From Nocardia stercoris (GTDB lineage: Bacteria; Actinomycetota; Actinomycetes; Mycobacteriales; Mycobacteriaceae): DNA of 64,000 nucleotides. Of the stretch, positions 23,114-31,691 are shown one piece after another (the first letter of the stretch is position 1; each line of letters begins with the position of its first letter). Below the pieces are notes generated by a model, which had not been told where the DNA came from, searched no databases, and saw only the letters and a list, made by a program, of their open reading frames with translations. The translations under genes and the position numbers were made by a program. The DNA is taken from the NCBI RefSeq assembly GCF_003696265.1, contig NZ_RFFH01000014.1:62001-126000 (forward strand). The letters are read 5' to 3'.

Positions 23114-24253
23114 CTACAGATCCAGGACCAGCCGCTCGCCGGCACAGCGCGAGACGCACAACAGCATCTCACCGGCGGCGTGCTGGTCGGCGGTGAGCAC
23201 GGTCTCGCGGTGTTCGGGGCTACCGTCGAGCACCTTCACCACACAGGTGCGGCAGAAACCCTGCCGGCAGGAGTAGGCGGTGTCGGGGCGGACCTTCAGC
23301 ACCTCTTCGAGCGCGGACCGATCGGCGGGCACCTCGACGGTCCGGCCGCTGCGCGCGAGTTCGACGGTGAAGGGCCGGCCGTCGACCACCGGCGGCGCGG
23401 AGAACCGCTCGGAATGCAGTTCGATCGCGGCGCGCGGTGCCGCCGCGAGTTCCCGCACCCGGGCGGCGATCGCCGCCGTCATCGGGACCGGGCCGCAGCA
23501 GTAGACGGCGGTGTCGGGACCGATGCCGGGCAGCAGATCCGCCCCGGTCGGGATGCCGTGCTCGTCGTCGGTGCGGACGGTCACCCGGGCGCCGAAGCTC
23601 TCGACCTCGGCCAGGAACGGGATGGTGGCGCGGCTGCGGCCGACGTACACCATCGACCAGTCCACGCCGAGCCGGTCGGCGAGCCGGATCATGGGCAGGA
23701 TCGGGGTGATCCCGATGCCGCCCGCCACGAAGTGCAGCCGGGTCGCGGTCGAACCGTGGCCGGGCAGCACGAAGGGGAAGGCGTTGCGCGGACCGCGCAG
23801 GGTCACCGTGCGGCCGACGGTCAGGGCGTCGTGCACTTCGATCGAACCGCCGCCGCCGTCCGGGATGCGCCGCACCGCGATGCGGTAGCGGTAGCGGTCG
23901 GACGGGTCGCCGCACAGCGAGTACTGCCGGACCTTGCCCGACGGGAGCACCACGTCCAGGTGTGCGCCCGGATACCAGCGCGGCAGCCGGCCACCGTCGG
24001 GCGCCACGAATTCGATCGAGCAGACATCGGTTTCGCGGGCCTCGACGCGCCGCGCGCCGACCACCACGGTGATCGCGTGGTCGTCGACCCGGCCGGCGGG
24101 GGTGCCGCGATTCACGAACGCCGACCAGCGGATCCGCGCCTCGGCCACGGCGGCCACCAACCGCAGGGTGCGGTCGCGGCGCGGGCGGGCGAACAGGTCG
24201 GCGGGCGGTTCCTGTGGGATCGGCCAGCGGACCGGGACGGGCGTGCCGGTCAC
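23114..24253 (-). CDS. Flavin/[2Fe-2S] oxidoreductase of the phthalate dioxygenase reductase type
   Basis: 379 residues. An N-terminal extension of about 50 residues precedes the ferredoxin-reductase-like domain (QYSLCGDPSDRYRYRIAVRR for flavin, GGIGITPILPMIRL for NAD, VYCCGPVPMTAAI). A C-terminal plant-type [2Fe-2S] domain has Cys in CRQGFCRTCVV plus a fourth in LLCVSRC. It delivers electrons from NAD(P)H to an oxygenase or desaturase. The upstream di-iron-like protein is a possible partner. The GTG start overlaps the upstream gene's stop by 4 bases (GTGA), so translation is coupled. Confidence 0.9.
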   Translation of the reverse strand: MTGTPVPVRWPIPQEPPADLFARPRRDRTLRLVAAVAEARIRWSAFVNRGTPAGRVDDHAITVVVGARRVEARETDVCSIEFVAPDGGRLPRWYPGAHLDVVLPSGKVRQYSLCGDPSDRYRYRIAVRRIPDGGGGSIEVHDALTVGRTVTLRGPRNAFPFVLPGHGSTATRLHFVAGGIGITPILPMIRLADRLGVDWSMVYVGRSRATIPFLAEVESFGARVTVRTDDEHGIPTGADLLPGIGPDTAVYCCGPVPMTAAIAARVRELAAAPRAAIELHSERFSAPPVVDGRPFTVELARSGRTVEVPADRSALEEVLKVRPDTAYSCRQGFCRTCVVKVLDGSPEHRETVLTADQHAAGEMLLCVSRCAGERLVLDL

Positions 24254-25158
24254 GAGGCGAGCCGCTGTGCGGCGGGCGACTTGGCGAGGTAGGCGATGGC
24301 CTGCGCGGTGGAGCCGACACCTTCGGGGCTGTAGCCGGGCTGGAAGGTCGACAGCGCGCTCCACAGCAGGGCCGGGATCGTAGGCAGCGCGCCGCGCCAC
24401 ATGGCGCCGAACACCTTCCCGATCAGAACCGGGTAGCCGTGGTCCGGCAGGTTCGGGTCGGCGTGCACCATGAAGCGGGTGCCGCGGACCAGCAGCGTGA
24501 GGAACACGGGGAACACGATCAGCATGAGCGCGCCGCGGCGGACGTAACCGACTCCGAAGTACTCGGCGACGTCGTGGGCGACGTTGCGGTGTTCGACCTC
24601 TTCGGCGCCGTGCCAGCGGAACAGGTCCAGCATGCGCGGGTCGGCGCCGAACCGCTCCAGGTCGGCGTTGAGGATCCAGTCGCCGAGGAAGGCGAAGAAG
24701 TGCTCGAGGCTGCCGATCAGGCCGATGCGGTCGACCAGGCGCTGGTAGTCGGCGCGGGCGTCGGTGCCGTCGCCGGGGCCGAGCGACTTGCGGAACAGGT
24801 ACTCCATCTGGGCCACGTACGCCTGCGGGTCGATGCCGTTGGCGGTGAAGACCTCGTCGAGCACGGTGCCGTGGGTCTCGGCGTGCATGGATTCCTGGCC
24901 GATGAAGCCGAGCATGTCCTCGCGCAGCTGGGCGTCGTGCACGTAGGGCAGTGCCTCACCGAAGGCTTGGCAGAACATGCGCTCACCCTCGGGGAGCAGC
25001 ATGTTGAGGGCGTTGATCAGATGGGACGCGATCGGCTCGGCGGGCATCCAGACCAGCGGCGTGTGCCGCCAGTCGAATTGCACGTTCCGGGCCCGTAGCG
25101 CAATGTTTCCGCCGGGCTCGTGCGCGGGGCGGCGCCCTCGGAACGGAAGCAACTTCAT
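24250..25158 (-). CDS. Predicted metal-dependent hydrolase (PF10118), di-iron-like helical protein
   Basis: A 302-residue protein with the PF10118 blocks: WMPAEPIASHLINALNMLLPEGERMF, FIGQESMHAETHG, LEHFFAFLGDWIL and FRWHGAEEVEHRNVAHDV. The paired E-x-x-H motifs (ESMH, EVEH) plus further Glu/His resemble a ferritin-like di-iron site, so oxygen-dependent chemistry with the adjacent reductase is a reasonable alternative to hydrolysis. The chemistry is inferred. A hydrophobic stretch (ALMLIVFPVFLTLLV) may attach it to the membrane. It is first gene of the operon with the reductase and ephD. Confidence 0.8.
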   Translation of the reverse strand: MKLLPFRGRRPAHEPGGNIALRARNVQFDWRHTPLVWMPAEPIASHLINALNMLLPEGERMFCQAFGEALPYVHDAQLREDMLGFIGQESMHAETHGTVLDEVFTANGIDPQAYVAQMEYLFRKSLGPGDGTDARADYQRLVDRIGLIGSLEHFFAFLGDWILNADLERFGADPRMLDLFRWHGAEEVEHRNVAHDVAEYFGVGYVRRGALMLIVFPVFLTLLVRGTRFMVHADPNLPDHGYPVLIGKVFGAMWRGALPTIPALLWSALSTFQPGYSPEGVGSTAQAIAYLAKSPAAQRLAS

Positions 25159-25263
25159 CGGTACTCCTGTGGTGATCGGCAGCGCTGGCCGCCATATTCT
25201 TCACCAGCGTAGCAAGAATTCCGACGATTGATGCAACTTGGGGTAATAGTAAAATTTCGAGGG

Positions 25264-25704
25264 TCAGCGGGTCATCATCGGGAACTCGGCGGGCTTGCCG
25301 TCCGACCCGGTGGCACTGCCCCGGGTGAACAATCCGTCCTGGTTGACCTGCGTCAACACCACGTGCGCGGGCTCGGTGACGTACTTACCGGCCGCACAGT
25401 TCGGCTCGCACAGATTCCGGTGTTCGGTCCCGTCGCCCTCGGCCTTGTCCGGGCCCCAGCTGGTCCAGGTGATGCCGTCGACCGTCAATCCCATGTCGGC
25501 GCACGCGAACGCGATACGGTCGGGCCGGACCACCGGCTTGTGCGTCACGCAGTCGATCAACTGCGGTCCCGCCGGCGCCGTCGCGGTGGCGGACGCACCC
25601 ACCGGAACCGTCGAGTCGTCCGGGCCGCACGCGCTCAGTGCCACGACGAGGGCCGCGGCCGACAGACCCGCGATCGCCCACCTGCTCCTGGAACGCACCG
25701 CCAC
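25264..25704 (-). CDS. Small secreted lipoprotein, unknown function
   Basis: 146 residues. The signal (RWAIAGLSAAALVVALSAC) ends in a clear lipobox LSAC with Cys about residue 26. The mature part contains four further Cys (LIDCVTHKP, FACADMG, NLCEPNC) and the segment ITWTSWGPDKAEGDG, so probably two disulfides. No known domain was recognised. Similar short Cys-containing lipoproteins or secreted proteins occur in Nocardia-type genomes. It lies between the operon at 21-25 kb and the protease-inhibitor gene, same strand as both. Confidence 0.75.
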   Translation of the reverse strand: MAVRSRSRWAIAGLSAAALVVALSACGPDDSTVPVGASATATAPAGPQLIDCVTHKPVVRPDRIAFACADMGLTVDGITWTSWGPDKAEGDGTEHRNLCEPNCAAGKYVTEPAHVVLTQVNQDGLFTRGSATGSDGKPAEFPMMTR

Positions 25705-25790
25705 AGCATCTCCCCACTTCCGGACCTACGGCCTGACGACCGACACACCGTCGATACTAAGCGGCATTTCAGCCGCGGACCTGCGGTGGG

Positions 25791-26195
25791 TCAGAAGTGG
25801 AACACGGTAGTGCTGTGGTTGTCGGCCATGCACTGATTTCCGAAAGTCTGCCGGTAGCTGACCGGTGTGCCCTCCCACAGGCCGTCCGCGGCGACGGTCA
25901 CCGGCTGATAGATGAAGGTGCACATCCGCATCGGTCCACCGCGCAGCTGCCCGAAGGACCCGCCGGCCGCGGCGAGCTCCGCGCACGCCCCGGCCGAATC
26001 GGGATGCGTCCCCGCCCGCACCGGATCGCACGCCAGCAGCACCATCCGCTCGGCTGCACCGCCGTCGATCGAATCGCCTTGCGCCACACGCAGGATCAGG
26101 AACGACGCGGGCACGCCCTGCGCCTGCGCCGGCACCGTCGCGACGCCCGCCGCCAGCAGCGCGGTCGCAACCGCCGTCACTATCGAGAACCGCAT
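25791..26195 (-). CDS. Subtilisin inhibitor-like (SSI family) secreted protease inhibitor
   Basis: A 134-residue precursor. The signal peptide (MRFSIVTAVATALLAAGVATVPAQA) is followed by an SSI fold: LLACDPVRAGTHPDSAGACAELAAAGGSF, then MCTFIYQPVTVAADGLWEGTPVSYRQTFGNQCMADNHSTTVFHF. The four Cys match SSI's two disulfides. In Streptomyces SSI the reactive-site loop reads C-P-M-V-Y-D-P, so the corresponding P1 residue here is Phe (C-T-F-I-Y-Q-P). That fits inhibition of subtilisin or chymotrypsin-like proteases rather than trypsin. The start is fixed by GGAGG 8 bases before ATG. Confidence 0.9.
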   Translation of the reverse strand: MRFSIVTAVATALLAAGVATVPAQAQGVPASFLILRVAQGDSIDGGAAERMVLLACDPVRAGTHPDSAGACAELAAAGGSFGQLRGGPMRMCTFIYQPVTVAADGLWEGTPVSYRQTFGNQCMADNHSTTVFHF

Positions 26196-26268
26196 CGGTC
26201 CACCTCCGTGAGTCACGACCACTCGACACCATTCGATCGCCTACGCGGCACCCACTGTTTCACGTCCC

Positions 26269-26392
26269 GCCCGCCGCGCGCCGACTCACCCGCCGCACGC
26301 CGTCCCGCCCCGCCGCGCGCCGTCCCGCCCCGCCGCGCGCCGACCCGCCCGCCGGACGCCGACCCGCCCGCCGAACGCCGACTCACCCGGCG
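26269..26392. repeat. GC-rich tandem repeat, about 19-20 bp x 6
   Basis: Six imperfect units of the form CCCGCCGCGCGCCGACCCG follow each other and differ mainly at three positions (GCG/GCA/GGA/GAA; ACTCA/TCCCG/ACCCG). The last unit runs into the stop codon of the xdhC-like gene (26383-26385), so the repeat may have altered that gene's 3' end. It lies between convergent functions with no coding role detected. Confidence 0.8.
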
Positions 26393-27528
26393 CTGACGGC
26401 GATCCCGCCCCCGTGCACCGGGCCCGGCGTCGTCGTGAGCGGCTGGGCGGTGCTGCCGGTGCGGGCGGCCACGATCTCGGCGGCGATCGCCACCGCGGTC
26501 TCCTCCGGCGAGCGGGCACCCAGGTCGAGGCCGATCGGGGCATGTAACCGGGACAGCTCGCGCTCGGTGAGCCCGGCCGCGCGCAGCCGGGCGGCCCGGT
26601 CCGCGCAGGTGCGGCGCGACCCCATGGCACCCACGAACGCCACCGACAGCCGCAACGCCCGTTCCAGCAGCGGGACTTCGAATTTCGCGTCGTGCGCGAG
26701 CACGCAGATCACCGTGCGGGCATCGACAACAGTGGATTCCAGGTAGCGGTGCGGCCATTCGACCACGACCTCGTCGGCCTCGGGAAACCGGTCGCGCGTG
26801 GTGAATACGGGCCGCGCGTCGCACACCGTCACGTGATAGCCCAGGTACTTGCCCATTCGGACCAGCGCGGCGGAGAAGTTACCGGCCCCGAACACGAGCA
26901 GCCGCGGCGGCGGACGGTAGGACACGACGAACAGCTCCGATTCGTCTGCGCCGCAACCGATCCGGCGGATTCCGATGCAACCCGCGGCCAGCATGTCGCG
27001 CACTTCGGCCCGAACCCGAGGCGAGAACGCGGCGCCCAGCCAGTCCGAATCTCCCACCGGCCGAGCAGTTTCGGCGGCAGCCTGGCCGACGTCTGCCGTC
27101 GATGCGGCGGGCTCGTCCGCTTCGACCAGCGCGCCGGCCGCTCCCGTCCGGAGATCGCGCACGAGAGCGACCGGCCCCGCAGCCGTCAGCACAGCCTCGA
27201 TCGCCGGGCGGGCTGCCGCGTCCACCCGGTGGACGAACACCTCGAGCACACCGCCGCAGGTCAGACCGACGGCGATGGCGTCGGAATCGCTGTACCCGAA
27301 CGTTTCCCGCACCGGCACACCTGTCGCGAGCACCTCGACACACAGCTCGTGCACCGCGGCCTCGACGCAGCCGCCGGACAGGCTGCCGACCACCGCGCCG
27401 GTGGTGTCGACGGCCATCGACGTGCCGGGCGCGCAGGGGGCACTGCCCCGCACCGAGATCACGGTGGCGAGGGCGTAGTCGCGGTCCGCCACGTGGCGGG
27501 CCAGCAGTGCGGCGGCGAGCTCACGCAT
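26383..27528 (-). CDS. xdhC: XdhC/CoxI family molybdenum-cofactor insertion protein
   Basis: A 381-residue protein. The N-terminal XdhC_CoxI domain has RGSAPCAPGTSMAV and GSLSGGCVEAAV. The C-terminal Rossmann domain has LLVFGAGNFSAALVRMGKYLGYHVTVCDARP and FVGAMGSRRTCADR. XdhC binds molybdenum cofactor, promotes its sulfuration and hands it to xanthine dehydrogenase. The start overlaps the last bases of the xdhB-type gene by 8 bases, so it belongs to that operon. The C-terminal tail after EIVAARTGS ends in low-complexity residues and in the tandem repeat at 26269-26392. Confidence 0.9.
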   Translation of the reverse strand: MRELAAALLARHVADRDYALATVISVRGSAPCAPGTSMAVDTTGAVVGSLSGGCVEAAVHELCVEVLATGVPVRETFGYSDSDAIAVGLTCGGVLEVFVHRVDAAARPAIEAVLTAAGPVALVRDLRTGAAGALVEADEPAASTADVGQAAAETARPVGDSDWLGAAFSPRVRAEVRDMLAAGCIGIRRIGCGADESELFVVSYRPPPRLLVFGAGNFSAALVRMGKYLGYHVTVCDARPVFTTRDRFPEADEVVVEWPHRYLESTVVDARTVICVLAHDAKFEVPLLERALRLSVAFVGAMGSRRTCADRAARLRAAGLTERELSRLHAPIGLDLGARSPEETAVAIAAEIVAARTGSTAQPLTTTPGPVHGGGIAVSAG

Positions 27529-29854
27529 GCCAGGCACCGCCCGCCGCCGCGAGAATATCGTTGGGGCGCACCGGAACCCGGGTGATGCGCCCGTTCCCGC
27601 CGGCGGCCCGGCAGGCGTCGCGGATCGCGGCGACCACGGCCGGGGTGGCGGACAGGGTAGGCGGTTCACCGGCACCGCGCAGGCCGTAGGGCGCGCGTGG
27701 ATCGGGGTTCTCCAGGATGTCGAGCAGCTGCGGCGGGGTGTCGAGAACGGTCGGGATCAGGTAGTCGGTGAACGACGGATTGCGCACGATACCGTCGCTG
27801 ACCTGGATCTCCTCCATCACCGCCAGCCCCAGGCCCTGCACCGCGCCGCCGTGGATCTGGCCCTCGAGTGCCTGCCGGTTCATGACGCGGCCCACGTCCT
27901 GCACGGCGTCGAGGGCGACCACCTTCACCAGGCCCAGTTCCACGTCCACGTCGACCACCGCCCGGTGCACACAGATCGCGAGCTGCACATGCGAATCTCC
28001 CTGTCCGGTCAGCGGATCGAGCTTGGTGGTGGGGCGGTGCCGGTATTCGCGAGTCTGTTCCGCAACCCGGTCACCGAGCACGTCGGCGAGGGCGGCGAGG
28101 ACCTCCCCGGTGTCGGACACCACCTTGCCGCCCGCCATCGCAGTGGCCGGATATCCCTGTGCCGCAGCGATTTCCAACACCTCGTCGCGGACGGCCAGGC
28201 AGGCGGCCCGGACCGCGCCGCCGGTCATATAGGTCTGCCGGGAGGCGGAGGTGGAACCGGCGTTGCCGACCCGGTTGTCCGCCGGCGCGATGGTGACCTG
28301 CTCGATGCCCAGCTCGGTGCGCACGATCTGCCCGGCGATGGTCACCAGCCCCTGCCCGACCTCGGCGGCCGCGGTGTGCACCAGGGCGACGGGCTCGCCC
28401 GCGATCACCTCCAGCCGAACCCGAGCGGTGGAGTAGTCGTCGAACCCCTCCGAGAAGCAGATGTTCTTGAGCCCCACCGCGTATCCGATCCCCCGGTACA
28501 CGCCCTCGCCGTGCGTGGTCTGGGCGACACCGCCGGGCAGGTGCCGAATATCGCTGCGGTCCAGCGGTTTCGGCAGCGGCAGGGTCCGGATCCGGTCCAG
28601 CATCGGGGCGACCGGCGTGGGCGCGTGCAGGATCTGCCCGGTGGCCAGCGCCGATCCTTGCGACACCGCGTTGAGCTGCCGCAGCCGCACCGGATCCGTG
28701 CCGAGCTCGCCGGCCAGCTCGTCCAGCATCGATTCGGACGCGAAACAGGCTTGGACCGCACCGAATCCACGCATGGCCCCGCACGGCGGATTGTTGGTGT
28801 ACACCCCGTAGGCGTCGATCCGCAGGTTCGGGAACACGTAGGGCCCGACCGCCAGCGACGCTGCGTTGGCCACCACATTGACCGTCGAGGAGGTGTATGC
28901 GCCGCCGTCGAGCACGATCCGGACCTCGGCGAACACCAGCTGCCCGGCGCGGGTGGCGCCGTAGGTGTAGCGCATCCGGGCCGGATGCCGGTGGACGTGC
29001 CCGAAGAACGACTCCTGCCGGTCGTAGACCATCTTCACCGGGCGCCCGGTGCGCAGCGCCAGCATCCCGGCGTGGATCTGCATCGACAGGTCCTCCCGGC
29101 CGCCGAACGCCCCACCGACCCCGGCCATGGTCATCCGGATCGCCGCCTCGGGCAGGCCCAGGCACGGCGCGATCTGGGTGACGTCGACGTGGATCCACTG
29201 GGTCGCCACGAAGAATTCGAGGCCGCCGTCGTCGGCCGGTACCACCAGACCCGATTCGGGCCCCAGGAATGCCTGATCCTGGATCCCGATCTCGAACTCG
29301 CGGGTGACGACAACCTCGGCGCGGCCACGGGCGGCGTCGACGTCGCCGGTCCGAACCGGCTGATGCCGCACGATCCCGCCGAGCGGCTGCACCTGATTGC
29401 CGACCGGGTCGTCCACGACGGCAACGGGATCCGTGATCGGCGGCAGCACCTCCCAGTCGATCTCGACCGCGGCCACCGCCCGCCGGGCGATCTCGGGATG
29501 GTCGGCGGCCACGATCACCACGGGTTCCCCGTGGTGGCGAACCTGGTCGACGGCGAGCACCGGCTGGTCGCGCTGATCGAGCCCGTAGTACTTCTCGCCC
29601 GGCACGTCGGCGTGGGTGAGCACCGCGTGCACACCGGCCATGGCCGCGGCGGCCGAGGTGTCGATCCGGTTGATCCGGGCGCGGGCGTGCGGGCTGCGCA
29701 GCGTCGCGCCCCACAGCATGCCCGCCAGCCACAGGTCGGAGGAGAAAGCGAACTCGCCCTTCACCTTCAGTGGGCCGTCGGGTCGCGGCGGGCTGTCACC
29801 GACCCCGCCGCGACCCGCGCTGGTGACGTGGGCCGGAAGCCGCACCGTACTCAT
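27521..29854 (-). CDS. xdhB: Xanthine dehydrogenase, molybdopterin-binding subunit
   Basis: 777 residues. The substrate-side domain (FSSDLWLAGMLWGATLRSPHARARI) is followed by the Mo-cofactor domain: MAGVGGAFGGREDLSMQ, PPCGAMRGFGAVQACFASE, AEVGQGLVTIAGQ and the catalytic Glu in YGLRGAGEPPT. It oxidises hypoxanthine and xanthine to urate, passing electrons to the [2Fe-2S] and FAD subunits encoded upstream. The ATG at 29854 (MSTVRLPAHVT) overlaps the stop of the amidohydrolase gene by 4 bases (ATGA). Substrate preference is inferred from family and neighbours. Other purine hydroxylases of this family remain possible. Confidence 0.9.
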   Translation of the reverse strand: MSTVRLPAHVTSAGRGGVGDSPPRPDGPLKVKGEFAFSSDLWLAGMLWGATLRSPHARARINRIDTSAAAAMAGVHAVLTHADVPGEKYYGLDQRDQPVLAVDQVRHHGEPVVIVAADHPEIARRAVAAVEIDWEVLPPITDPVAVVDDPVGNQVQPLGGIVRHQPVRTGDVDAARGRAEVVVTREFEIGIQDQAFLGPESGLVVPADDGGLEFFVATQWIHVDVTQIAPCLGLPEAAIRMTMAGVGGAFGGREDLSMQIHAGMLALRTGRPVKMVYDRQESFFGHVHRHPARMRYTYGATRAGQLVFAEVRIVLDGGAYTSSTVNVVANAASLAVGPYVFPNLRIDAYGVYTNNPPCGAMRGFGAVQACFASESMLDELAGELGTDPVRLRQLNAVSQGSALATGQILHAPTPVAPMLDRIRTLPLPKPLDRSDIRHLPGGVAQTTHGEGVYRGIGYAVGLKNICFSEGFDDYSTARVRLEVIAGEPVALVHTAAAEVGQGLVTIAGQIVRTELGIEQVTIAPADNRVGNAGSTSASRQTYMTGGAVRAACLAVRDEVLEIAAAQGYPATAMAGGKVVSDTGEVLAALADVLGDRVAEQTREYRHRPTTKLDPLTGQGDSHVQLAICVHRAVVDVDVELGLVKVVALDAVQDVGRVMNRQALEGQIHGGAVQGLGLAVMEEIQVSDGIVRNPSFTDYLIPTVLDTPPQLLDILENPDPRAPYGLRGAGEPPTLSATPAVVAAIRDACRAAGGNGRITRVPVRPNDILAAAGGAWHA

Positions 29855-31212
29855 CGGGACTCCGATCCGGCCAGCCGCGCGTGCGCGATGCGGCCCGCTC
29901 GCGCCACCGCATCCTGTGGCATCGTGCGTAATTCGCCGTCGCTCACCACGGTCGCGCCGCCGACCAGCAGCCGAGCCAGTGGCGGGGTCGGCCCGAAGAC
30001 CAACGCCCACACCGGATCCACCACCGCGGACCGGAACCCGTCCATCCGCCACACCGCGACATCGGCGAGCTTGCCGACCTCCAGGCTGCCGATCTCGAAG
30101 TGGCGGCCCAGATTCCGGGCGCCGCCGAGAGTCGCGAGCTCGAGAACCTGCCGCGCGGAGATCGCCTGCGGGCCGTGCACCGCGCGCTGGAACAGCAAGG
30201 CCTGGCGCATCTCCCCCGCCATCGAGCTGAGTTCGCTGGAGGCCGAGCCGTCCACGCCGAGCCCGACGGGCGCGCCGGCGGCGAGCAGTTCGGTCACCCG
30301 GGCGATCCCGGCGCCGAGCCGGCCGTTGGAGCCGGGGCAATGCGCGGTGCCGGTCCCGGTCTCGGCGAAGCGGCGAATGTCCTTGTCGTGCAAATGCACC
30401 GCGTGCGCGAACCAGACGTCGGGCCCCAGCCAGCCCAGATCGTCGAGGTATTCGACCGGGGTGCGGCCGAACTGCTCGAGGCAGTGCTTCTCCTCGTCGA
30501 GCGTCTCGGCCAGATGGGTGTGCAGCCGCACGCCCGCCGACCGGGCCAGGGCGGCCGACTCGAGCATCAGCTCCTCGGTGACCGAGAACGGCGAGCACGG
30601 CGCGACCGCGACCCGCAGCATCGAGTCGAAGGCCGGATCGTGGTAGCGCAGAATCGTTTCCGTGGTCGCGGCGAGGATCGTGTCGCGGTCCTCGACCACC
30701 TCGTCCGGGGGCAGGCCACCGGCGGACACGCCGCGGTCCATCGAGCCCCGGCAGGGATGGAACCGCAACCCCACCTCGGCGGCGGCCCGGACCTCGGCGT
30801 CGAACAGGTCGCCGCGACCGGCCGGGAAGACGTAGTGGTGGTCGCTGGAGGTGGTGCAGCCGGTGAGCGCCAGCCAGCTCAGCCCGGCACTCGCCGCGCC
30901 GTACACGACCTCGGCGTCCATCCGGGCCCACAGCCGGTACAGGCCGGTGAGCCATTCGAACAGGGTGGCGTCCTGGAACAGGCCCTGGGTCGCCCACTGG
31001 TACAGGTGGTGATGGGTGTTCACCAGGCCGGGAGTGATCAGGCAGCCGGTGGCGTCGATCCGGTGCGCGCCCGTGATCCGCGGCGCGGGGCCGGGGGCGA
31101 TCCCGGTGATCCGGCCCTGTGCCACGCTCAGCCAGCCGGATTGGATCTCCGGGCCGACGACCGGTGCGATCCAGGCGTTTTCGAGCAGGATCGGGGCGGC
31201 GGGGCCGGTCAT
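29851..31212 (-). CDS. Amidohydrolase, 8-oxoguanine deaminase-like
   Basis: 453 residues of the TrzN/AtzB-SsnA type amidohydrolases. Metal ligands are NTHHHLYQW and HTHLAET, with a further His in FAHAVHLHD and Asp in VGLGVDGSASSE. The DGSASSE block is characteristic of the group containing 8-oxoguanine deaminase, which makes urate from 8-oxoguanine. Its place inside a xanthine dehydrogenase operon supports a purine substrate: both enzymes would feed urate. It overlaps the [2Fe-2S] gene and the Mo-subunit gene by 4 bases each. Guanine deaminase is the main alternative. Confidence 0.85.
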   Translation of the reverse strand: MTGPAAPILLENAWIAPVVGPEIQSGWLSVAQGRITGIAPGPAPRITGAHRIDATGCLITPGLVNTHHHLYQWATQGLFQDATLFEWLTGLYRLWARMDAEVVYGAASAGLSWLALTGCTTSSDHHYVFPAGRGDLFDAEVRAAAEVGLRFHPCRGSMDRGVSAGGLPPDEVVEDRDTILAATTETILRYHDPAFDSMLRVAVAPCSPFSVTEELMLESAALARSAGVRLHTHLAETLDEEKHCLEQFGRTPVEYLDDLGWLGPDVWFAHAVHLHDKDIRRFAETGTGTAHCPGSNGRLGAGIARVTELLAAGAPVGLGVDGSASSELSSMAGEMRQALLFQRAVHGPQAISARQVLELATLGGARNLGRHFEIGSLEVGKLADVAVWRMDGFRSAVVDPVWALVFGPTPPLARLLVGGATVVSDGELRTMPQDAVARAGRIAHARLAGSESR

Positions 31213-31691
31213 GCCGCACCTGCCGGTTCGATGCGGCGCCGCGCGGCGAGCCGGACCGCGTCGAGGATCTTCTCGTATCCGGTGCAGCGGCACAGGTTTC
31301 CGGCCAGGGCCTCGCGGATCTCCGGATCGGTGGGGCGCGGCCGGCGTTCGAGCAGGTCGTGGACGGCCACGATCAGTCCCGGGGTGCAGAATCCGCACTG
31401 CACCGCGCCGGAGTCCAGGAAGGCCTGCTGTACGGGATCGAGTGTGTCACCGGCGGCCAGGCCCTCCACCGTGCGCACCGCCGCGCCCTCGGCCTGCCCG
31501 GCCGCGACCAGGCACGCGCAGACTGGCGCGCCGTCCAGATACACTGTGCACGAACCACATTCACCCTGCTCGCAGGCATTCTTGGCGCCGGGCAGGCCGA
31601 GTCGCTCCCGCAGCACGTAGAGCAGGCTCTCGCCCGGCCAGACGTCGTCAACGGTCTCTTCGATCCCGTTGACTCGCAACTGGATTCGCAT
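31209..31691 (-). CDS. Xanthine dehydrogenase, [2Fe-2S] subunit
   Basis: 160 residues with the two expected clusters. The plant-type cluster has Cys in CEQGECGSCTVYLDG and CACLVAAG. The helical-domain cluster has QCGFCTPG and LCRCTGYEKI. It carries electrons from the molybdenum centre to FAD. The length is normal for a separate small subunit. The start codon overlaps the FAD-subunit stop by one base (TGATG) and its stop overlaps the amidohydrolase start. Confidence 0.93.
   Translation of the reverse strand: MRIQLRVNGIEETVDDVWPGESLLYVLRERLGLPGAKNACEQGECGSCTVYLDGAPVCACLVAAGQAEGAAVRTVEGLAAGDTLDPVQQAFLDSGAVQCGFCTPGLIVAVHDLLERRPRPTDPEIREALAGNLCRCTGYEKILDAVRLAARRRIEPAGAA

Noticed and set aside
27527..30646. 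A 1039-codon plus-strand open frame opposite the xanthine dehydrogenase operon
   Set aside because: It is antisense to three overlapping genes with clear catalytic motifs. Its product is Arg/Gly/His-rich without domains.
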